From Acidimicrobiaceae bacterium (GTDB taxonomy: Bacteria; Actinomycetota; Acidimicrobiia; Acidimicrobiales; RAAP-2): a stretch of DNA of 6,251 nt. The notes below the pieces were generated by a model. The model was not told where the DNA came from and made no database searches. It worked only from the letters and a program-made list of their open reading frames with translations. The stretch spans positions 1-6,251 of the forward strand of contig PLCI01000168.1 in NCBI GenBank assembly GCA_003135595.1, read 5' to 3'. Shown here piece by piece: positions 1 to 5,685 of this stretch; the stretch's first letter is position 1, and every line of letters starts with the position of its first letter. The position numbers and the translations under genes were made by a program.

Positions 1-1
1 C

Positions 2-1231
2 GATCGCGAACGCCCGCGCGTAGGGTTCCGGCGGAAAGCGCGCCTCGTCGCCTCCGAGCCCGACGGCCACGACGCCGAGGGCTTCAACGAGGCGATGACG
101 ACCCAGGCGTGCTCGGCGCTTCGAGCAGCCGGCATCGAGACGCCCGTCTGCGCGCAGGGCTCGATCGTCGACGTGGCCATGGCATCACGGCTCGTGGCCG
201 ACGGCGTGTGCGACATGGTGGAGATGACGCGAGCCCAGATCGCCGACCCGGACCTCTGTGACAAGGCGCGGCACGACCGAGCCGACCGCATCCGCCCCTG
301 CATCCTCTGCAACCAGCACTGCCTCGTGCGGGACCCGCGGAACCCGATCGTCTCGTGCTGCGTGAATCCAGTCGCGGGCCACGAGCACGACGACGCGTCG
401 AGTGACGTCGACGGCGCCGCGAAGGCGACACTCGGTCGCCGCGGCGACGCCGTCGTCATCGGCGGAGGCGTCGCGGGCATGGAGGCAGCACGGATGCTCA
501 CGCGCCAGGGCCACCGCGTCACGCTGTTCGAGCAGCGTGACGTCCTCGGCGGTGCGCTTCGCACCGCAGCACGACTGCCAGGTCGCGAGCGGCTGGCGCT
601 GCTGTGCACGTGGCTCGAGCGCGAGCTCGCCCACGAGGGCGTGACCGTCGTGACCGGTCGCGAGGTGGACCAAGGCGAGCTCGACGAACACCCCGTCGTG
701 CTCGCGGCGACCGGCGCCCGCTCGCCGGAGCCGGGGTTGCGCGACGGTGACGACGGCTCGGTCGAGCGCTTCGACGCGATCGCCGCGGCGCAGGGTCACG
801 CGCTGCGAGGTGACGTCGTGGTGCTCGACCCGATCGGCGGACCAATCGGGATCGCCGTCGCCGAGCTCGCCCTCGCCGCCGGCGCGCGCGTCACGCTCGT
901 CACCCCCGACGTCGTGGTGGGTTCACAGCTGGCAGCGTCGGGCGACCTCGTCGCGGCCAATGCCCGCCTCGCTGCGGGCGGGGCCACGCTCGTGCTGCAC
1001 GCTGTCGCCGTCAGGGTCGCCGAGGGCGCCGTGGTCGTCGAGGACCGCTTCACCGGGTCGATCGCGTCGATCCGCGCCGACCAGTGCGTCGACGCGGGTC
1101 ACCGGCTCCCTGGCCGAGCGTGGGAGCCGCCGGCGCGGCTGATCGGCGACGTCGTCGCCCCTCGCGGGATCCAGGCCGCCATGCTCGAGGCCCGCCGGGC
1201 CGCGCTGGAGACCGGGCTGGTCGCGTCGTGA
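2..1231 (+). CDS. FadH/OYE/TMADH-type flavin-FeS oxidoreductase, type 1 (5' end missing)
   Basis: The frame is open from base 2 and ends at TGA 1229-1231, giving 409 visible residues. Aligned to the next gene, about 245 N-terminal residues (most of the FMN TIM barrel) lie outside the window. The end of the barrel is present (PVCAQGSIVD, then VEMTRAQIADPDL, visible residues ~48-90). Next comes a [4Fe-4S] motif, C-x2-C-x3-C-x11-C, at visible residues 100, 103, 107 and 119. An FAD-type Rossmann fold follows, with GGGVAG at 154-159. The second dinucleotide fold reads VVLDPIGGPIG (~nt 818-850) instead of GxGxxG, so NAD(P)H binding is doubtful. The C-terminal RLIGDVVAPRG is the usual family ending. 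The best match by memory is the mycofactocin-associated FadH/OYE family type 1. The class is secure; the substrate and the mycofactocin link are inference. The first ~15 codons are unusually Arg-rich for this region. Confidence 0.9.
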   Translation, partial: DRERPRVGFRRKARLVASEPDGHDAEGFNEAMTTQACSALRAAGIETPVCAQGSIVDVAMASRLVADGVCDMVEMTRAQIADPDLCDKARHDRADRIRPCILCNQHCLVRDPRNPIVSCCVNPVAGHEHDDASSDVDGAAKATLGRRGDAVVIGGGVAGMEAARMLTRQGHRVTLFEQRDVLGGALRTAARLPGRERLALLCTWLERELAHEGVTVVTGREVDQGELDEHPVVLAATGARSPEPGLRDGDDGSVERFDAIAAAQGHALRGDVVVLDPIGGPIGIAVAELALAAGARVTLVTPDVVVGSQLAASGDLVAANARLAAGGATLVLHAVAVRVAEGAVVVEDRFTGSIASIRADQCVDAGHRLPGRAWEPPARLIGDVVAPRGIQAAMLEARRAALETGLVAS

Positions 1232-3189
1232 GTCGGTCCACTCGCTACGAGCTGCTCTTCACGCCGCTCGCGGTCGGGCCCATCAGGCTCGCGAACCGCA
1301 TCGTGTTCTCCGCGCACCTCACGAACTACGCGGTGGACGGCCTGCCCTCCGAGCAGCACGCGGCCTACTACGCCGAGCGCGCGAAGGGCGGCGCGGGGCT
1401 CATCATCACCGAGGAGCACTCCACGCACGCGACCGACTGGCCCTACGAGAAGCTGATCCACGGCTTCAACCCCGCAGTGCTCGAGGGCTACCGGCGGATC
1501 ACCGACGCCGTCCATGCCCATGGCACGCCGATCCTCGCCCAGCTCAACCACAACGGGGGCCAGGCGTCGTCGATGTACTCGCGCCTCCCCGTGTGGGCAC
1601 CGTCGCCGATCGCGGACCCCCTGTTCCGCGAGGTGCCCAAGGCGGTCACCGAGTCCGAGATCGCCCAGATCGTCGCGGGCTACGCCGACGTCGCCGCCCG
1701 CTGCATCGAGGGCGGCTTCGACGGTGTCGAGCTGCAGTGCTCGCACTCCTCGATCGTGCGCCAGTTTCTCTCGAAGGCGACGAACCGCAGGGAAGACCGC
1801 TGGGGCGGTGCCCTGGAGCACCGTGCCCGGCTCCTGCTCGCCCTGATCGACGCGGTGCGCGACGCGATCGGCGCCGACGCGGCGCTCGGGGTCCGGCTCT
1901 GCGGCGACGAGCTCGTCGACAACGGGACCACGATCGACGAGGCCGTCGAGGTCGCCGCGATGGTCGAGGCGACCAGCAAGGTCGACTTCCTCAACACGTC
2001 GATCGGCGTCGCGACCGCGTCGCTCTTCGCGATCGAGGCGTCCATGGCCGTGCGACCCGGCTACGCGCTGTTCATCCCCTCGGCGATCCGCAAGCGCGTC
2101 AGCCTCCCGGTGATCGGCGTCGGGCGATTCAAGGATCCGCTCCAGGCCGACCGAGCGCTGCGCGAGGGCCACTGCGACCTCGTCGGCATCGTGCGGGGCC
2201 AGATCGCGGACGCGGACTTCGCGCGCAAGGCGCGCTCGGGCCACGCCGAGGACGTGCGCCTGTGCCTGTCGTGCAATCAGGAGTGCGTCGGGCGCATGGG
2301 GCTCAACCGCTGGCTCGGCTGCATCGAGAACCCACGCACGGGGCGGGAGCTGCAGGCCCGTCCCCTTCTCGCGCGGCGACCGAGGCGCGTGGTCGTGGTG
2401 GGAGCTGGCCCCGCAGGGCTGCAGGCAGCCGTCACCGCCTCGCGGCGCGGCCACGACGTCGTCGTCGTCGAGCGCGAGCACGACGTCGGGGGGCAGGTCG
2501 CGCTCGCCGCGCGGGTCCCCGGTCGGGCCGAGTTCGGCGACCTCGTGCGGAACCTCGCGCGCGAGCTCGCCGCCCTGGGCGTGGACGTGATCACGAGCGT
2601 CGACGCCGACGCCGACACGATCGAGGCCCTCGGTCCTGACGCCGTCGTCGCGGCGACCGGCTCGCTCCCGTCGTTCCCGTGGTGGGCGGGCAACCGGCCC
2701 GACGGCTCGCCGCAGCTGCTGGACGTGACCGAGGTGCTGCGTGGCACGGCCGTCGAGGGTCGCCGCGTCCTCGTCGTCGACGAGCTCGGCTTCCACCAGG
2801 CGACGTCCGTCGCCGAGCTGCTCGCGGACAGGGGCCTCGCCGTCGAGATCGCGAGCCCCTCGCTCGTGGTCGGACAGGATCTGGGCGTGACGCTCGACCT
2901 CGAGCAGTTCTGGGTCCGGGCGTCGAGCAAGGGCATCGTCCAGTCCACGAGCACGCTCGTGACGGCGCTGCGCCCCGGCGGCGTCGACGTCCAGGACGTC
3001 CGCACGGGCGCGAGCGCGCACCGCGACGTCGACGCCGTCGTGCTCGCGATGCCCGGTATCCCGAACGACGCGCTCGCCACGAGCCTGCGTGCCCGGGGCA
3101 AAGAGGTGCACGTCATCGGCGACGCGCGGGCGCCACGCCGCGCGCACGCGGCGGTCATCGACGGCGACCGGGTCGGAGCCGTGCTGTGA
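1228..3189 (+). CDS. FadH/OYE/TMADH-type flavin-FeS oxidoreductase, type 2
   Basis: This complete gene encodes 653 residues, the normal size for 2,4-dienoyl-CoA reductase/TMADH-type enzymes. The GTG start at 1228 overlaps the previous stop (GTGA) and directly precedes the conserved barrel start (YELLFTPLAVGPIRLANR). No good ribosome site lies upstream, so translation is probably coupled. Residues 1-~335 form the FMN barrel, with GVELQCSHSS near 166-175, QFLSKATNRREDRWGG after it, and PVIGVGRFKDP near 294-304. The [4Fe-4S] cysteines are C346, C349, C353 and C365. The FAD/ADP fold has GAGPAG at 392-397. The second nucleotide fold reads VLVVDELGFHQA (D518, G521) instead of GxGxxG, as in TMADH. 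The end, VHVIGDARAPRRAHAA, also matches TMADH. A Leu (L31) stands where TMADH has its covalent-FMN Cys30, so the FMN is probably non-covalent. It is inferred to oxidise an unknown substrate and reduce the ETF encoded downstream. By memory it resembles the mycofactocin-associated FadH/OYE family type 2. Confidence 0.93.
   Translation: MSRSTRYELLFTPLAVGPIRLANRIVFSAHLTNYAVDGLPSEQHAAYYAERAKGGAGLIITEEHSTHATDWPYEKLIHGFNPAVLEGYRRITDAVHAHGTPILAQLNHNGGQASSMYSRLPVWAPSPIADPLFREVPKAVTESEIAQIVAGYADVAARCIEGGFDGVELQCSHSSIVRQFLSKATNRREDRWGGALEHRARLLLALIDAVRDAIGADAALGVRLCGDELVDNGTTIDEAVEVAAMVEATSKVDFLNTSIGVATASLFAIEASMAVRPGYALFIPSAIRKRVSLPVIGVGRFKDPLQADRALREGHCDLVGIVRGQIADADFARKARSGHAEDVRLCLSCNQECVGRMGLNRWLGCIENPRTGRELQARPLLARRPRRVVVVGAGPAGLQAAVTASRRGHDVVVVEREHDVGGQVALAARVPGRAEFGDLVRNLARELAALGVDVITSVDADADTIEALGPDAVVAATGSLPSFPWWAGNRPDGSPQLLDVTEVLRGTAVEGRRVLVVDELGFHQATSVAELLADRGLAVEIASPSLVVGQDLGVTLDLEQFWVRASSKGIVQSTSTLVTALRPGGVDVQDVRTGASAHRDVDAVVLAMPGIPNDALATSLRARGKEVHVIGDARAPRRAHAAVIDGDRVGAVL
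3175..3178 (+). promoter_or_regulatory. ribosome binding site of etfA (GGAG)
   Basis: GGAG lies seven bases before the GTG at 3186, inside the last codons of the preceding oxidoreductase. It supports GTG 3186 as the start, although the reading frame stays open further upstream. Confidence 0.55.
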
Positions 3190-4088
3190 TCGCCGTCGTG
3201 CCGGTGCGTGGTGGACGGCTGCCCGTCGGGGCGGACGCGGCCGTCGCCGAGGCACGCGGACGCGTCCTCGTGATCGGCGAGGAGGTCCTTGCGGCCGCGG
3301 CGGCCCTGCGCGTCGAGGTCCGAGAGCTGCGGGCCTGCGAGGCGGGACCGTTCGCGCCGGCGACGTGGGCAGCGGGCCTCGTCGGCGACCTCGAAGACGA
3401 GGCAGTCATCGTGCTGCCCGGCTCCCCGGACGGACGTGACCTCGCGGGCCGGCTCGCCGGCGAGCTCGGTCGGGCCTGCCACGCCTGGTGCACCGAGGTC
3501 TCCGAGACGCACGCCGTCATCACGCGCCATGACGGCGTGGTGTCCGTCAGGTTGCCGCTCGACCGGCCGGTGGTCACGACGCTCGTGCCGCACGCGGTCG
3601 CCGGCTCGCCGGTCGCCTCGCGGGCGCCAGCGCCGGTCATCGTCGCGCTCCGCGCCAACGCGAGCCGGGACGCCACGGTCCTCGAGGTCGACGAGGCGGA
3701 CCCCGCCGCGCTCGACCTGGGAGACGCCACGCGCATCATCGCGGGCGGCGTGGGGCTCGGCGGACCCGAGGAGTTCGACGTGCTGGCCGAGGTCGCCGCT
3801 CGCCTCGGGGCCTCGGTCGGCGCCACGCGGCCCATCACGGACCGTGGGATCATCGGTCACGAGCGACAGATCGGCACCACCGGCGTCACGGTCGACCCGA
3901 CGCTCTACGTGGCGCTCGGCATCTCCGGCGCGGTCCAGCACACCGCGGGGCTCGGCTCGCCCGCGCGCATCGTGGCCGTGAACACCGACGCTGCGTGCCC
4001 GATGATGACCATGGCCGACCTCGCAATCGTCGCCGACGCCGCCGCGACGCTTCGCGCACTGGCCCGGCGCCTGGCCGAGGCGTCGTGA
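3186..4088 (+). CDS. etfA: electron transfer flavoprotein alpha subunit (EtfA/FixB-like)
   Basis: This encodes the 300-residue FAD-carrying subunit of an electron transfer flavoprotein, a cytoplasmic one-electron shuttle. It is at the short end for the family (about 310-330). The GTG start at 3186 overlaps the previous stop by 4 bases (GTGA) and has a GGAG site. Residues 1-~170 form the divergent N-terminal alpha/beta domain. Residues ~180-295 form the FAD domain: FDVLAEVAARLGASVGATRP, then RQIGTTGVTVDPTLYVALGI, then SGAVQH. R215, T232 and H252 match the human ETF-alpha flavin-contact residues R249, T266 and H286. The usual GGRG loop reads GGVG (V189). The partner beta subunit is three genes further on, because fixC and fixX lie between the two. 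Its electron donors are probably the two upstream oxidoreductases and its acceptor FixC/FixX. The family call is firm; whether it is a simple or a bifurcating ETF is open. Confidence 0.95.
   Translation: MIAVVPVRGGRLPVGADAAVAEARGRVLVIGEEVLAAAAALRVEVRELRACEAGPFAPATWAAGLVGDLEDEAVIVLPGSPDGRDLAGRLAGELGRACHAWCTEVSETHAVITRHDGVVSVRLPLDRPVVTTLVPHAVAGSPVASRAPAPVIVALRANASRDATVLEVDEADPAALDLGDATRIIAGGVGLGGPEEFDVLAEVAARLGASVGATRPITDRGIIGHERQIGTTGVTVDPTLYVALGISGAVQHTAGLGSPARIVAVNTDAACPMMTMADLAIVADAAATLRALARRLAEAS
4077..4080 (+). promoter_or_regulatory. possible ribosome binding site of fixC (GAGG)
   Basis: GAGG lies four bases before the GTG at 4085. The spacing is shorter than ideal, but the site sits at the overlapping stop/start where FixC homology begins, so it supports that start modestly. 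Confidence 0.35.
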
Positions 4089-5386
4089 CGACCGACTTCG
4101 AGGTCGTCGTCGTCGGCGCGGGGCCGGCGGGGTCGATCGCGGCGCTGCAGCTCGCGCGCGCGGGGATCGCGACGTGCCTCCTCGAGCGGGGCCCCTTCCC
4201 GGGGTCGAAGAACGTCTACGGCGGCGTGATCTACCCCCGCGTGCTCGACGGCCTGCTGCCGGCGTGGCGTGACGAAGCGCCGATCCAGCGTGTGGTGACG
4301 CGCCGCTCGACCATGCTGCTCACCGAGACCCAGTCCGTCGCCGTCGACGTGCGCGTGGCGGCCTGGGGCGCGCCACCGTACAACGGGGTGACGGCGTACC
4401 GCAGCGAGTTCGACCAGTGGCTGGCGGACCAGGCGGTCCAAGCCGGGGCCACCCTCGTGACGTCGACGACGGCGACCGGGCTGCGCCAGGAAGCAGGCAG
4501 GGTCGTCGGCGTGTCGACGGACCGTCCCGACGGCGACCTGTCGTGCTCGCTCGTCGTCGCGTGCGACGGCGTGAACTCCTTCCTTGCGAGGGAGGCGGGG
4601 CTCTACGCGAGGTTCTCCAGGCACCACATGACCCTCGGCGTGAAAGAGGTGCTGGCCCTCGATCGCCGCGAGCTCGAGTCGAGGTTCAACCTCACGGGGC
4701 GCGAGGGGTGCGACATCGAGATGCTGGGGGCGACCGGCGAGATCACCGGCGGGGGCTTCCTCTACACCAACCTCGACACGCTCGCGGTCGGGTGCGTGCT
4801 CAAGCTGGACGACCTCGCGGCGTCTGCGCGCCGCCCCGAGGAGGTCCTGGCCGCACTCAAGGCGCACCCATCGATCGCGCCGCTCGTGGCGGGCACCGAG
4901 CTCGTGGAGTACGCCGCGCACCTCATCCCCGAGGGCGGCTACGACGCGATGCCCACGCTCGGAAAGCCGGGGATCGTCGTCGCGGGCGACGCCGCGTCGA
5001 TGACGCTCGCGGCAGGGGTGTGGCTGGAAGGGGTCAACTACGCGATGGCCGCAGGTTCGACGGCGGCCGCCGCGGCGGTGCTCGCCCAGGCGGAGCCCGG
5101 CGGACTCGCCGGCACCCACCGGCACTACACGCGGCTGCTCGGCGCGTCATTCGTGCAGCAGGACCACAAGCGGCTGCGCCGCGCGCCGCGCGTCGTGTTC
5201 TCCGACTTCGTCCAGCACGTCCAGCCCGGGCTCGTCTGCGACGTCGCCGAGTCGTTCTTCACGGTGGCGAACCCCGAGGCCAAGCCAGGCCTCGTGCGAA
5301 CGATCCGACGCGCGATGCGCGCGCGCGGCATCAGCACGCGCGCCGCGCTGCGGAGCGCGATCGCGACGGTTCGGGTGTTCCGATGA
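4085..5386 (+). CDS. fixC: FixC-type electron transfer flavoprotein:quinone oxidoreductase
   Basis: This 433-residue flavoprotein has the usual FixC length. It is predicted to pass electrons from ETF to the quinone pool at the inner face of the membrane. The GTG start at 4085 overlaps the etfA stop (GTGA) and begins only ten residues before the FAD motif. The dinucleotide fold has GAGPAG at 11-16 and the ribose-binding acidic residue E34 in LLERGPFPGSKNVYGG. PPYNG is at 97-101, ACDGVNS is around D161, and LGVKEVL follows. LIPEGGYDAMP and the second FAD motif AGDAAS (D302) lie near residues 280-305. The C-terminus is Arg-rich and has no membrane helix, as in other FixC proteins, whose partner FixX supplies the iron-sulfur part that is fused in mitochondrial ETF-QO. 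The fixX gene overlaps its stop by four bases. The family is certain; the quinone as acceptor is family knowledge, and the direction of electron flow is inferred. Confidence 0.95.
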   Translation: MTTDFEVVVVGAGPAGSIAALQLARAGIATCLLERGPFPGSKNVYGGVIYPRVLDGLLPAWRDEAPIQRVVTRRSTMLLTETQSVAVDVRVAAWGAPPYNGVTAYRSEFDQWLADQAVQAGATLVTSTTATGLRQEAGRVVGVSTDRPDGDLSCSLVVACDGVNSFLAREAGLYARFSRHHMTLGVKEVLALDRRELESRFNLTGREGCDIEMLGATGEITGGGFLYTNLDTLAVGCVLKLDDLAASARRPEEVLAALKAHPSIAPLVAGTELVEYAAHLIPEGGYDAMPTLGKPGIVVAGDAASMTLAAGVWLEGVNYAMAAGSTAAAAAVLAQAEPGGLAGTHRHYTRLLGASFVQQDHKRLRRAPRVVFSDFVQHVQPGLVCDVAESFFTVANPEAKPGLVRTIRRAMRARGISTRAALRSAIATVRVFR

Positions 5387-5685
5387 CGCCGCTCGACGAC
5401 TTCGACGGCCTCGACTTCGAGGACCGCATGGCGACGGCCACCTTCGACGTCGCCGGCGACGCGCACATCGTCGTGGACGGCGACGCCTGCGAGGGCTGCA
5501 CGACCAAGGCGTGCGTGACGGTGTGCCCCGCGAGCCTGTTCGTCGAGCTCTCATCGGGCGGCGTGCTCTTCAACTACGAGCAGTGCTTCGAGTGCGGCTC
5601 GTGCTACCTCGTGTGCAACGAGGCAGGGGCGATCACCTGGCGCTATCCCGAGGGTGGCAAGGGAGTGATCGTCCGGCGTGGGTGA
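5383..5685 (+). CDS. fixX: FixX-type ferredoxin with two predicted [4Fe-4S] clusters
   Basis: This 100-residue ferredoxin-like protein is the iron-sulfur partner of FixC. The ATG at 5383 overlaps the fixC stop (ATGA). An internal in-frame ATG at 5428 has a GAGGA four bases upstream. However, FEDRMATATFDV aligns by memory with the N-terminal region of E. coli FixX, which favours the upstream start. The eight cysteines form two sets: C36, C39, C44, C48-Pro (CxxCxxxxCxxxCP) and C68, C71, C74, C78 (CxxCxxCxxxC). Two [4Fe-4S] clusters are therefore expected, whereas E. coli FixX has fewer cysteines and one cluster. The C-terminal ITWRYPEGGKG matches the conserved W-x-x-P-x-G ending shared by FixX and the ETF-QO iron-sulfur domain. 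Two clusters are also known, from memory, in EtfX of bifurcating EtfABCX complexes. The family call is secure. Confidence 0.95.
   Translation: MTPLDDFDGLDFEDRMATATFDVAGDAHIVVDGDACEGCTTKACVTVCPASLFVELSSGGVLFNYEQCFECGSCYLVCNEAGAITWRYPEGGKGVIVRRG
5659..5665 (+). promoter_or_regulatory. possible ribosome binding site of etfB (AAGGGAG)
   Basis: This purine-rich stretch inside the end of fixX lies twelve bases before the GTG at 5678. The spacing is long, but it is the only good Shine-Dalgarno-like run near the start of etfB. Confidence 0.35.

Noticed and set aside
1084..1227. Upstream ATG extension of the type 2 oxidoreductase
   Set aside because: The extra 48 residues are Arg/Pro-rich, lie wholly inside the preceding gene and have no homology. 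The GTG at 1228 overlaps the stop and sits at the conserved N-terminus.
2600..2625. Short GAC/GCC triplet repetition
   Set aside because: It encodes Asp-Ala repeats in a high-GC coding region and does not extend to a true repeat array.
2679..3185. Upstream ATG extension of etfA by about 169 residues
   Set aside because: This is an out-of-frame translation of the preceding gene, rich in Arg and without ETF homology. GTG 3186 has a well-spaced GGAG site.
1099..3255. Very long open frame on the minus strand opposite the type 2 oxidoreductase (about 718 codons)
   Set aside because: Long antisense frames are common at this GC content. The translation is rich in Arg, Asp, Ala and Val with no recognisable domain, while the + strand encodes a clear enzyme.
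2277..3941. Long minus-strand open frame opposite the end of the type 2 enzyme and etfA
   Set aside because: Its composition is low-complexity Arg/Ser/Thr/Ala with no motif, and it lies opposite well-conserved genes.
3905..5125. Minus-strand open frame opposite fixC
   Set aside because: It is an Arg/His/Val-rich shadow translation with no family features, and FixC on the + strand is certain.
4417..5382. Upstream ATG extension that would make fixX about 422 residues long
   Set aside because: The extension is a shadow of fixC. The ferredoxin begins at ATG 5383, matching the FixX length.
5428..5430. Internal ATG of fixX with a GAGGA four bases upstream as the true start
   Set aside because: The residues before it (FEDR) appear homologous to the FixX N-terminus, and ATG 5383 gives the usual overlap and length. 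It cannot be fully excluded.
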